Positions 53,610 through 60,998 of a DNA stretch of 60,998 bases are shown here, one piece after another. This DNA is from Prolixibacteraceae bacterium (lineage in GTDB: Bacteria; Bacteroidota; Bacteroidia; Bacteroidales; Prolixibacteraceae), in assembly GCA_030602265.1 (NCBI GenBank), contig JAUWAB010000020.1:1-60998 (forward strand), in the 5' to 3' direction. The translations under genes and the position numbers were made by a program. The notes under the pieces were generated by a model. That model did not search any database. It was not told the DNA's origin and saw nothing but the letters and a program-made list of their open reading frames with translations. Every line of letters starts with the position of its first letter. The first letter of the stretch is position 1.

Positions 53610-55352
53610 ATGCGGTTGAAATTACTTACACTCATCTGGTTTTTGTGGACCGGCTCCATGGTTATGGGGCAGGTTACAGTCCGGATTGCTGCCACATCGG
53701 ATGTACACGGGGCTTTGTTTCCCTATGATTTCCTGAATGACCAGCCCGGCCTGCCCTCTCTGGCATCTCTGGAGACTTTTCTGGATTCGGTGCGGGCACT
53801 GCCCGGCCACAACCTGGTCCTTCTGGATAATGGTGACCTTATTCAGGGTACACCTGCTGCTTATTACGCCAATTTTGTCCGGGACAAAAAGACGAATCTC
53901 TTTGCCGAAGTCCTGAATTACATGCAATACGATGCAGCTACTGTGGGAAACCACGATATAGAAGCAGGTCCTGATGTGTATTACCGGCTTCAGCGGGAGT
54001 TCACTTTTCCGTGGTTAGGGGCTAACGTGATCAGGAGTTCCGACGGCGAGCCGGCATTTAAACCGTATACCATCATTGAACGACAGGGAATCCGGATTGC
54101 AATCCTTGGACTGATCACTCCCGGTGTACCCAACTGGCTTCCAAAGACGCTGTGGCCCGGACTCGAATTCCGCGATTTGGTAGAATCGGCAGCATACTGG
54201 GCAGCGCAAATACAGGACCAGGAGAATCCGGATGTTCTGATTGGCCTTTTTCATACCGGTTATGGACAGGCAGAACCGGAAATTTCATCCGGAATGCCTG
54301 AAAATGCAGGTCTGCAGGCAGCACTTAAAGTTCCGGGACTCGACCTGGTCATTTTAGGTCACGATCACAGGCCAAGATCTGAATCTGTAACCGGCCCTTC
54401 GGGTAATCCGGCCGGTATCATCAATCCGGGGAGCGGTGTCCGGAATGTGGCATGGGCAGAACTGGTTTTCTCCAAAGAAGCAGATGGTGTACGGCTTATT
54501 TCTTCGGAAGCAAGGGTTATTTCACTGGAAAAGTATGAACCCTCGGCCAGGTTTATCCGAAAATTCAGTAAAGACATCCGGGATACCAAAAAATATGCGG
54601 GCAGGCGGGCAGGAAAGTTGGCCGAACCGCTTCAGGCTATTGAAACCTTGTTTGGCAGTGCCGCGTTTACCGATCTGATCCATGAAATCCAGTTAGACAT
54701 TACCGGCGCGGATATTTCGTTTACAGCACCACTGACCACCAGTGAAAACCTTCAGGCTGGCAGACTGCTTGTGAGGGACCTTTTTAAACTCTACCGGTAT
54801 GAAAACTTTCTTTACACCATGGAACTTACGGGCAGGGAAGTGAAAGATTTTCTGGAATACTCATGTGGTTTATGGTTTAACCACATGCAGGATGAAAACG
54901 ACCACCTCCTCAACTTCAGGAAAGACGAAAAGGGGAACGTCGTTTTGGGCCCCAACGGCAATCCCTCTCTTGCACATCCTTCATTCAATTTTGATTCTGC
55001 CGCCGGAATAAAATGGGAAGTAGACGTGAGCAAACCCCTTGGCAACAGGGTCAGGATCATTTCGATGGAAGACGGAACGGCATTTTATGAAGACAAGACC
55101 TACCAGGTGGCCATCAATTCCTACCGGGGAAGCGGCGGAGGTGGCCATCTCACACGGGGGGCCGGTATTGACCCGGAAAAACTTCAGGAACGGATTATTT
55201 ATACCTCCGGCAAAGACATCCGGTCGATGATGGTCGGCTATTTAGGCAAAAGAGGGACAACATATGCGAAACCCCGCAACAACTGGCAGGTAATACCAAC
55301 CGGCTGGCACCAATCGGGCATGGAGAAGGACAAGCCGTTCTTCATCCGGTAA
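53610..55352 (+). CDS. Bifunctional metallophosphatase / 5'-nucleotidase
   Basis: This 580-aa secreted enzyme of the UshA/CpdB family has a signal peptide (MRLKLLTLIWFLWTGSMVMGQ). The metallophosphoesterase domain (~22-330) carries AATSDVHGALFPYDF, LLDNGDLIQGTP, AATVGNHDIEAG, GLFHTGYG and VILGHDHRP. The C-terminal 5'-nucleotidase domain (~345-560) includes the substrate-stacking loop INSYRGSGGGGHLTRG. It hydrolyses nucleotides or 2',3'-cyclic nucleotides in the periplasm for nucleoside and phosphate salvage. Confidence 0.93.
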   Translation: MRLKLLTLIWFLWTGSMVMGQVTVRIAATSDVHGALFPYDFLNDQPGLPSLASLETFLDSVRALPGHNLVLLDNGDLIQGTPAAYYANFVRDKKTNLFAEVLNYMQYDAATVGNHDIEAGPDVYYRLQREFTFPWLGANVIRSSDGEPAFKPYTIIERQGIRIAILGLITPGVPNWLPKTLWPGLEFRDLVESAAYWAAQIQDQENPDVLIGLFHTGYGQAEPEISSGMPENAGLQAALKVPGLDLVILGHDHRPRSESVTGPSGNPAGIINPGSGVRNVAWAELVFSKEADGVRLISSEARVISLEKYEPSARFIRKFSKDIRDTKKYAGRRAGKLAEPLQAIETLFGSAAFTDLIHEIQLDITGADISFTAPLTTSENLQAGRLLVRDLFKLYRYENFLYTMELTGREVKDFLEYSCGLWFNHMQDENDHLLNFRKDEKGNVVLGPNGNPSLAHPSFNFDSAAGIKWEVDVSKPLGNRVRIISMEDGTAFYEDKTYQVAINSYRGSGGGGHLTRGAGIDPEKLQERIIYTSGKDIRSMMVGYLGKRGTTYAKPRNNWQVIPTGWHQSGMEKDKPFFIR

Positions 55353-55389
55353 CCGGACAAGCCTGGGAATCATTGAAGAATAACCGGCA

Positions 55390-56313
55390 TCATTCGGCAC
55401 GGACAAAAACCATGTTATCGGGGGTCAGTGATTTTTCGCCGTTCCATCGGTATGCAGCCAAGGTTTTCCTGGTGGTCACACAGGCATCCACGCAGCAGAT
55501 ATTTCCGCGGATAACATGAGGCCCGCGGCCACGGCAGTAATGGCCGAAGAAAACCGGCGGGGCATCTTCGGGATAAACATCATAAACCGGGTATATTTCT
55601 GGGGGAATTCTGTAATCGGGCAGGTGAAACTTACTCTCAAAGGAAAGGTCGTGGAAACTTTTCCCAGCCGGATCCTCCCACCATTTAACCCTGAAAAACC
55701 GGTGGTTTCGTTTACGGTGGTCGTAGATTTTCAGGTCTGGCGGCATAATCAGGTGAACTCCCCTGGTCGACTGAAGAATGGCCTGGGAAAGCGGTGAATA
55801 AGAATCCAGCACCAGATTCCTGAAGACCTGTTTGGGCAGATTTCCAGCCGGCAATTCTGAGCGGAGTATGTCGATGTTGGTATCGCTCCAGAAGGCATGG
55901 ACGACACGGATTCCGTCCAGCTCGAGAAAAAGGGGCAGACCGCGCATCCACTTCCGGGTTTCTTTCCATTCCTGCCGGAAAGGCTTGTATTCATTGATGG
56001 TCTGAGTGACCGAAAAAAAACGCTTGCCCTTCTCCCGGAGTACAGGCTGGTCGAACTCATTCTTGAGATGATACAGGATATTGCTGATTTCATGATTTCC
56101 AAGAACTGCGTATGCTGAATCACTTTCAACCATCTGCCTGATTATCTGCACCGTTTGCCTGATTTCAGGTCCGCGGTTGGTAAAATCACCGACAAACACC
56201 GCCTTTCTTTCAGGATGGGCATATGCCCCGTTCAACTTTTGGTAACCAAGTTGTTTCAGCAACATTTTCAGTAAAGTTGCATGCCCGTGGATATCGCCAA
56301 TTATATCGTACAT
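55390..56313 (-). CDS. Metallophosphoesterase (PPP-like / Ap4A-hydrolase-like)
   Basis: This 307-aa calcineurin-fold phosphoesterase has YDIIGDIHGHATLLKMLL, VFVGDFTNRGPEIRQ, AVLGNHEISN and, late, FFGHYCRGRGP, matching PrpE/ApaH-like proteins. The second motif reads GDFTNRGP where the PPP consensus is GDxVDRGP, so one usual acidic residue is Asn. The substrate could be a phosphoprotein or dinucleoside polyphosphate. It starts 15 nt after the GntR stop and is likely co-transcribed. Confidence 0.88.
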   Translation of the reverse strand: MYDIIGDIHGHATLLKMLLKQLGYQKLNGAYAHPERKAVFVGDFTNRGPEIRQTVQIIRQMVESDSAYAVLGNHEISNILYHLKNEFDQPVLREKGKRFFSVTQTINEYKPFRQEWKETRKWMRGLPLFLELDGIRVVHAFWSDTNIDILRSELPAGNLPKQVFRNLVLDSYSPLSQAILQSTRGVHLIMPPDLKIYDHRKRNHRFFRVKWWEDPAGKSFHDLSFESKFHLPDYRIPPEIYPVYDVYPEDAPPVFFGHYCRGRGPHVIRGNICCVDACVTTRKTLAAYRWNGEKSLTPDNMVFVRAE

Positions 56314-56328
56314 AGTGAAATAACCAAA

Positions 56329-57333
56329 TTACAGTGAGTTTCGCTGGATTACCCTGGATTTGATCCTCTGCTGTCCCCGTTTTCCGCCCTGTACAATTTC
56401 AAGCATACGGTTGCACAGTTCCTGATAATCGTGGGTGATGGTAGTTAGTCCGCCCAAGGCTACCTCCTTCATCAGCGAATCCTCAAAAGTAATAATCCCG
56501 ATGTTCTCACCAATATTAAAATCGGTTTTCCGGATTTGCATAATCAGCTCCGTCAGGATATCATCTTCTGGGATGATATAGGCCTCAAACAAAGCCGGAC
56601 GCAGCTGTTCCGGGTTCCGGCAGATAAGAAAATCAAGGTTTTCCTCTGTGCAGAACCTGGTAAAGGCATCCGTTTTTTCTGCAGTTCCGGGAATATTCCT
56701 GCTGAGATAAACCAATCTGCAGTATTTCCTGAAATACTTCCTCAAATGCCTGAGCGACTCATACAAATCCTTGCCGGAATCGTGATATACACATGGCTTC
56801 TCGGGAATTCCGTTATCAGGCCGACCGATAAGGCACACCCGGCCTCCCTTAAGCCGGTCAACCAGGCTGCCATAATTTTCCAGACCTTTAAGGCTCAAAA
56901 TATAAGAAGTATGATATCCGACATGGTCGGTAAGGTATTTCCTGATTCTCTCCGGATCATTATGATGAAAACAGATTTCAGCACGGGCACCCGGAGGGAG
57001 CATTGGGACAAGGCTGTTATATATTTTAAACGCATAGTCATCCATGGTATCGAATAACATGAAGATCCTTTCGTTCATACTGAGATCCCTGCTGGCAACG
57101 TAATACCCTTTTCCGTGCTGACTGGAAATAATTCCCCGGGACCGAAGCTCATTCAGGGCATACATAACCGTATCCCTTCGAATTGTGGAGTCGGAACACA
57201 GCTGGTTGATGGACGGGAGTTTGTCGCCTACCTGCATATTCCTGCTTTCGATAGAAGCGACAATAGACAGGATAATCTGGCGGTATTTGGGTACAGCAGA
57301 TCTGGGATCAATATGAATAAAGTTTTTAGCCAT
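56329..57333 (-). CDS. GntR-family regulator with LacI-like sensor domain
   Basis: This 334-aa regulator has an N-terminal GntR winged helix (~8-80: PKYRQIILSIVASIESRNMQ, GDKLPSINQLCSDSTIRRDT, RSRGIISSQHGKGYYV) and a periplasmic-binding-protein-like sensor (~85-325) with IGIITFEDSLMKEVALGGLT near the end. This GntR plus LacI-type-sensor layout is common in Bacteroidota sugar regulators. A palindrome 25 nt upstream, between this gene and the divergent acyl-CoA ligase, is a candidate operator. Confidence 0.9.
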   Translation of the reverse strand: MAKNFIHIDPRSAVPKYRQIILSIVASIESRNMQVGDKLPSINQLCSDSTIRRDTVMYALNELRSRGIISSQHGKGYYVASRDLSMNERIFMLFDTMDDYAFKIYNSLVPMLPPGARAEICFHHNDPERIRKYLTDHVGYHTSYILSLKGLENYGSLVDRLKGGRVCLIGRPDNGIPEKPCVYHDSGKDLYESLRHLRKYFRKYCRLVYLSRNIPGTAEKTDAFTRFCTEENLDFLICRNPEQLRPALFEAYIIPEDDILTELIMQIRKTDFNIGENIGIITFEDSLMKEVALGGLTTITHDYQELCNRMLEIVQGGKRGQQRIKSRVIQRNSL

Positions 57334-57358
57334 CAGCCAGGTTTAATGAAAAACGGAC

Positions 57359-57371
57359 TGCTAATTTAGCA
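57359..57371. promoter_or_regulatory. TGCTAA-T-TTAGCA palindrome, candidate GntR operator
   Basis: A perfect 6+6 palindrome with a 1-nt centre lies between the divergent GntR and acyl-CoA ligase genes, 25 nt from the GntR start and 45 nt upstream of the ligase promoter box. Confidence 0.45.
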
Positions 57372-57415
57372 ATTAAAAAATGAGATGTACCTTTAAGCGA
57401 CATTTAAAAAATTCC

Positions 57416-57423
57416 TAAATTTG
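57416..57423 (+). promoter_or_regulatory. Promoter -7 box of the acyl-CoA ligase gene
   Basis: TAAATTTG, a perfect TAnnTTTG box, 39 nt before the ATG at 57463. It overlaps the TTG at 57421, which argues against that upstream start. Confidence 0.5.
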
Positions 57424-57462
57424 GAAGCTTGCACAAAAAATAAAAAATCAATAACTGAAATA

Positions 57463-59367
57463 ATGAGGACAATAATTGAACTTTTCGAAACCAGTGTTGA
57501 AAAATTCTCACACAAAATCTATTTGTGGGAAAAGCGCAACGGGAGCTATTCAGGGATTACCTACCGTGAAACGCGGACTGAAGTATTAAGATTTGCTGCA
57601 GGGCTTCTGAAACTTGGCCTGAAGAAGGGAGACCGTGCAGGGTTGATTTCGGAGGGAAGAAATGCCTGGATTATCAGTGAACTGGGCATACTGTACGCCG
57701 GAGGGATCAATGTTCCGTTGTCGGTCAAACTGGATGCCGGATCTGAACTGGCTTTCAGGCTGAAGCATTCCGGGGCCAGGATGCTGATCGTATCCCGCAA
57801 TCAGGCTCCCAAGGCCGAGGAGATAAGGGACCAGTTGCCGGAACTGGAATATATTATCTATCTGGACGGCAAACAGGAGAAGAAGTTCGGAGACATTGAC
57901 TATCAGGAAGTTCTCACATTAGGAGACCAGTTACTCATGGAGGATCCGGAACTCTTGGAAAAGACATGGAAGAGCATTCAGCCCGACGATGTGGCCAACA
58001 TCAGTTATACATCGGGGACTACAGCCGACCCGAAAGGGATTATGTTGTCGCAGCTCAATTACGCAGCCAACACTGTTCAGGCCAATACACTGACAACCAT
58101 TAATTCGGATTGGCGTACCCTGGCCTTGCTTCCCTGGGATCATTCGTTCGCCCATACCGCCTGTCTGTATTGCTTTATGTACAACGGGGCATCGGTGGCA
58201 TCGGTTGAGCAGGGTAAGAATGCCATGGAAACCCTGAGAAATGTTCCGAAGAATATCAAGGAATTCAAACCGCATGTAATGATGTCGGTACCAGCCCTGG
58301 CGAAAAACTTCAGAAAAAATATCGAGACCGGCATCCGTGCCAAGGGGAGCACAACCGAGAAACTGTTCAATTTTGCCCTAAGTGTAGCCTATCGTTACAA
58401 CGGCAACGGCTGGGACAGGGGGAAAGGCAGCCGGGCACTGCTGAAACCCCTGGTTGCACTGTTCGACAAGATCCTTTTCTCCAAAGTACGTGAAGGTTTT
58501 GGTGGTGAGATGAAGTATTTCATAGGCGGGGGAGCATTGCTCGACATCGAACTTCAACGGTTCTTCTATGCTATTGGCATTCCGATGTGCCAGGGGTACG
58601 GATTGTCGGAATCTTCACCGGTTATTTCGAGCAACACCTTACAGGCGATCAAATTCGGTTCATCGGGAAGACTCGTTAAATATCTGGATATAAAAATAGT
58701 AGATGATAACGGCAATGAACTTCCGACGGGAGAAAAGGGAGAAATCTGCGTTAAAGGAGATAACGTCATGTTAGGTTATTGGAAGAATCCGGAGGCCACG
58801 GCCGGTACGATCCGTGACGGCTGGCTCCACACCGGGGATATGGGTTATATGGATACAGACGGATTCCTTTTTGTGCTTGGCCGGTTTAAAAGCCTGCTGA
58901 TTTCAAACGATGGTGAGAAATTCAGTCCGGAAGGTATTGAAGAGGCCATGGTCGACCAGTCGCCATTCCTTGATCAGGTAATGCTGTACAATAACCAGAA
59001 TCCCTACACGGTTGGCATGGTGGTTCCCAATCTGGCAGCCTTAAATCGGGAGCTGGAGAAACAGGGACTCAAACCCGGAAGCGACGAGGCTTGTGAAGCT
59101 GCGCTGAATCTGATCCAGCATGAGGTGGATGCCTATAAGAAAGGTGGCAAATTTGAAGGTATGTTCCCCGAAAGATGGCTGCCCGCTGCGGTGGCTGTCC
59201 TTCCGGAAAGCTTTAATGAAGATAACGGGCTTATCAATACGACCATGAAGATGGTCAGGGGCAAGATCACGTCATACTTTTCAAAGGAACTTGACTACCT
59301 GTATACTGCAGAGGCAAAAAACATAATCAATACAGTTAATCTGACTTCGATAAAAAAATGGTATTAG
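57463..59367 (+). CDS. Long-chain fatty-acid-CoA ligase (AMP-binding)
   Basis: This 634-aa ANL-family enzyme activates fatty acids to acyl-CoA through acyl-AMP. The ATP/AMP motifs are ISYTSGTTADPKGIMLSQ (~182), GYGLSESSPVISSN (~385), and GWLHTGDMGYMDTDGFLFVL followed by GRFKSLLISNDGEKFSP (~455-500). The C-terminal ~110 residues form the mobile lid, which continues past the FadD core in the ACSL-like manner. The start at 57463 (MRTIIELFETSVEKF) is supported by the promoter box. It is divergent from the GntR gene and ends at a bidirectional terminator. Confidence 0.94.
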   Translation: MRTIIELFETSVEKFSHKIYLWEKRNGSYSGITYRETRTEVLRFAAGLLKLGLKKGDRAGLISEGRNAWIISELGILYAGGINVPLSVKLDAGSELAFRLKHSGARMLIVSRNQAPKAEEIRDQLPELEYIIYLDGKQEKKFGDIDYQEVLTLGDQLLMEDPELLEKTWKSIQPDDVANISYTSGTTADPKGIMLSQLNYAANTVQANTLTTINSDWRTLALLPWDHSFAHTACLYCFMYNGASVASVEQGKNAMETLRNVPKNIKEFKPHVMMSVPALAKNFRKNIETGIRAKGSTTEKLFNFALSVAYRYNGNGWDRGKGSRALLKPLVALFDKILFSKVREGFGGEMKYFIGGGALLDIELQRFFYAIGIPMCQGYGLSESSPVISSNTLQAIKFGSSGRLVKYLDIKIVDDNGNELPTGEKGEICVKGDNVMLGYWKNPEATAGTIRDGWLHTGDMGYMDTDGFLFVLGRFKSLLISNDGEKFSPEGIEEAMVDQSPFLDQVMLYNNQNPYTVGMVVPNLAALNRELEKQGLKPGSDEACEAALNLIQHEVDAYKKGGKFEGMFPERWLPAAVAVLPESFNEDNGLINTTMKMVRGKITSYFSKELDYLYTAEAKNIINTVNLTSIKKWY

Positions 59368-59370
59368 CCG

Positions 59371-59400
59371 AAAAGCCGGGTTGAAAAATCCGGCTTTTTC
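59371..59400. terminator. Bidirectional terminator
   Basis: AAAAGCCGG (59371-59379) and CCGGCTTTT (59390-59398) form a perfect 9-bp stem with a 10-nt loop. T-runs follow on both strands, serving the acyl-CoA ligase gene (plus) and the ferredoxin-like gene (minus). Confidence 0.85.
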
Positions 59401-59403
59401 ATA

Positions 59404-59610
59404 TCAGAAAAGCCGCCGCTGGACATCGGGTTCCCTTTTAACCGCGGCTCCGGCGAGCAGGCTGTTTATGGCGGCATGACACTTACCGCAACTGGTACCG
59501 GCACCGGTCATAAGTTTGATATCTTCGAGGTCACGTGCACCTTCAGCGATAGTAGCCAAAATCTCTTTTTCTGTAATAAAATTGCAAACGCACACCAGTT
59601 TCCGGGCCAT
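59404..59610 (-). CDS. BFD-like [2Fe-2S]-binding small protein
   Basis: This 68-aa protein matches the bacterioferritin-associated ferredoxin / NirB-type [2Fe-2S] helix-turn-helix domain: CVCNFITEKEI supplies C-x-C and TGAGTSCGKCHAAI supplies C-x2-C, the full cluster ligand set. The start at 59610 (MARKLVCVCN) is preferred over 59640. No bacterioferritin or nitrite reductase gene is nearby. It lies 42 nt after the HD-domain gene stop and is probably co-transcribed with it. Confidence 0.85.
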   Translation of the reverse strand: MARKLVCVCNFITEKEILATIAEGARDLEDIKLMTGAGTSCGKCHAAINSLLAGAAVKREPDVQRRLF

Positions 59611-59652
59611 AACATAAAAATCTTTTCCAATGGTTAACAATTGTCCCGCGAA

Positions 59653-60441
59653 TCAGTTCATGAACTGGTTTTCGACGTAAATCCTGACCAACCGGTAAAT
59701 GTCGATCACTTCATCGCGTTTGGGCAATACGCCATAAATTTTATCGACATACCTTCCCTGGGACAGAATCCGGAAAGAAGCCTTAAAATTAAGGTCATAC
59801 ACCCACGAAAGCTGCATTATTTTAATATCGTCCTGTGTTTTCAGAAATTCCCGGGTTACCGTTTTGCCGTTTTTCACTGCATGGGCTACCTGTTCGGAGA
59901 TCCCCTTCCCTTTCGGGAGATTCCATGATAATGTATGGTTGGCTTCATCAAATGGATTGGAATAGTGGTTGGTCAGCGATTCCAGAATATCCAGTTTATC
60001 AGCGTCGCGGAGGATTTTGCTGAATAGTCTTTCCCGTTCATTCAGCGATTCCGGGAGTTCCGGCTTGTTGTGCTGATAGATGGCAACTTTAATTATCCTT
60101 GCCGTATCATTGTCGATCCCCTGGAAAACATTTCCACGTTCAACCTCATCGACTCCCATGGCCGCATGGTCTCCGGAAATGGTATCATCATAGGTATTGA
60201 ATTTCAGGAGTTGGGGAAAACGGCCCAGATCGTGCAGGAGACCGGTAATCCTGGCAATGGCCACATCTTCCAGGTCAAGGTTCAGTGAAGCAGCAATTTT
60301 CCCTGCAAGTTCCGAAACCCGGTAACTGTGCTGGCGCTTGATCTCCACCTGCCTTGCCTGTCCCTTGTTCCAGCCGGAATAAAACAGCAGGAAGGAATCG
60401 AAAAATTGCCGGCTTTTTATATCAAGTTCAACCAGGGTCAT
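59653..60441 (-). CDS. HD-domain metal-dependent phosphohydrolase
   Basis: This 262-aa HD-superfamily protein has the metal ligands in KRQHSYRVSELAGKIA (His), ITGLLHDLGRFPQLLKF (His-Asp), SGDHAAMGVDEV (His) and LRDADKLDILESL (Asp). Such proteins hydrolyse nucleotides or related phosphates; the substrate is unknown. The start at 60441 gives MTLVELDIKSRQFF. Confidence 0.9.
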   Translation of the reverse strand: MTLVELDIKSRQFFDSFLLFYSGWNKGQARQVEIKRQHSYRVSELAGKIAASLNLDLEDVAIARITGLLHDLGRFPQLLKFNTYDDTISGDHAAMGVDEVERGNVFQGIDNDTARIIKVAIYQHNKPELPESLNERERLFSKILRDADKLDILESLTNHYSNPFDEANHTLSWNLPKGKGISEQVAHAVKNGKTVTREFLKTQDDIKIMQLSWVYDLNFKASFRILSQGRYVDKIYGVLPKRDEVIDIYRLVRIYVENQFMN

Positions 60442-60648
60442 TATGCAGAAATATTAAAGAGTTCCGGGGTAAAATTAAAACCCTTTGCTTCAGTTTCCGA
60501 TTTTTAAGCGGATCAGTTATCAACGGAATAATCAACAATCGGGGTATTGTGTCATAAATTTCCCGGTAAAAGATCCGGTTGTTAACAAACCCTCATAACC
60601 CGGATGGTCAGGGCTGGTTAAAAATCACCGGATAATTCGTATCAGCTG

Positions 60649-60679
60649 TTTTCTAAAATGGTAAAGTTTGTTATTTTTG
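60649..60679 (+). promoter_or_regulatory. Promoter of tRNA-Arg
   Basis: TTTTC (60649-60653), 18 nt, then TATTTTTG (60672-60679): the same layout as the tRNA-Leu promoter with one mismatch in the -33 box. It lies ~30 nt before the tRNA. Confidence 0.55.
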
Positions 60680-60709
60680 CAGCGCTTTAATAACGCGCTC
60701 AGGAAGATT

Positions 60710-60781
60710 GGCCCTATAGTTCAATGGATAGAATTTCAGATTCCGGTTCTGACGATTTGGGTTCGAATCCCGATAGGGTCA
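60710..60781 (+). tRNA. tRNA-Arg(CCG)
   Basis: Acceptor GGCCCTA/TAGGGTC, D-arm with AATGGATA, anticodon stem TCAGA/TCTGA with loop TTCCGGT (anticodon CCG, codon CGG), T-loop TTCGAAT, discriminator A73. CCA is not encoded. Confidence 0.93.
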
Positions 60782-60786
60782 CACAA

Positions 60787-60825
60787 ACCGCTGTAAAAGA
60801 TTTATTTACAGCGGTATTTTTTTTT
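60787..60825 (+). terminator. Rho-independent terminator of tRNA-Arg
   Basis: Perfect 11-bp arms ACCGCTGTAAA (60787-60797) and TTTACAGCGGT (60805-60815), a 7-nt loop, then A and nine T. Confidence 0.92.
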
Positions 60826-60839
60826 AAAGAATTATTAGT

Positions 60840-60861
60840 CCACAGATTACACAGATTACAG
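60840..60861. repeat. Intact AATCTGTGTAATCTGTGG repeat copy
   Basis: On the minus strand this reads TGTAATCTGTGTAATCTGTG followed by GA. It is the uninterrupted form of the repeat at 50231-50286 and directly abuts the group II intron 3' end. Confidence 0.6.

Positions 60862-60998
<137 letters not shown>

Overview
The window looks like a chromosomal segment of a Bacteroidota bacterium, most likely a Bacteroidales/Marinilabiliales-type glycan degrader. The evidence is four SusC-family TonB receptors, three SusD-family lipoproteins, a FecI/FecR-type ECF sigma and anti-sigma pair, a GldF-GldG gene beside dnaN, LytTR signalling, DUF4251 and DUF5602 proteins, few Shine-Dalgarno sites, and Bacteroidota-type TAnnTTTG promoter boxes.

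Positions 1-7219 (all minus) hold a carbohydrate-uptake module: a ROK regulator cut by the left edge, then a second, closely related ROK regulator that reads into a SusC/SusD pair ending at a hairpin terminator. A gene-free stretch of about 800 bp (7220-8027) carries a dispersed hairpin repeat and a strong plus-strand terminator-like hairpin.

Positions 8028-25928 (all minus) are the main locus, in order of transcription: ECF sigma, FecR anti-sigma, a SusC with an N-terminal STN signalling domain, SusC-SusD, SusC-SusD, a small lipoprotein, a DUF1080 protein and a Tat-exported Gfo/Idh/MocA oxidoreductase. It has no canonical glycoside hydrolase. The enzyme pair instead fits oxidation to a 3-keto sugar followed by cleavage. 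Two copies of a promoter-like element (GTAGGG, 15-16 nt, TGTATT) sit just before fecR and just before the first SusC-SusD pair, and are candidate targets of the locus's own sigma factor. The STN receptor is a close paralogue of the second-pair SusC but has no SusD of its own, which suggests a split between sensor and transporter.

Positions 26243-40201 are mostly core or housekeeping genes: tRNA-Leu(GAG), a voltage-gated-type K+ channel with a zinc-ribbon tail, pyrophosphatase, a two-domain redoxin, a D-amino-acid-transaminase-like enzyme, DUF4251, DoxX and DUF5602 proteins, a LytS/LytTR pair with an extra stand-alone receiver, a Ca2+/cation antiporter, a CoA-binding protein, an FAH-family protein, a DnaQ-like exonuclease and dnaN.

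Positions 40345-49601 hold a tightly packed surE / membrane protein / lpxB / gldF-gldG operon. Divergent from it are a GNAT-RLAN-ATP-grasp fusion and an S9 glutamyl-endopeptidase-like peptidase. Positions 49603-60441 hold a VTT-type membrane protein, an SDR / GH29 fucosidase / Dus operon, a 5'-nucleotidase, a GntR regulator with a metallophosphoesterase, a divergent long-chain acyl-CoA ligase, a BFD-like ferredoxin and an HD-domain protein. The right edge carries tRNA-Arg(CCG), its terminator, and the 3' end of a minus-strand group II intron whose body lies outside the window.
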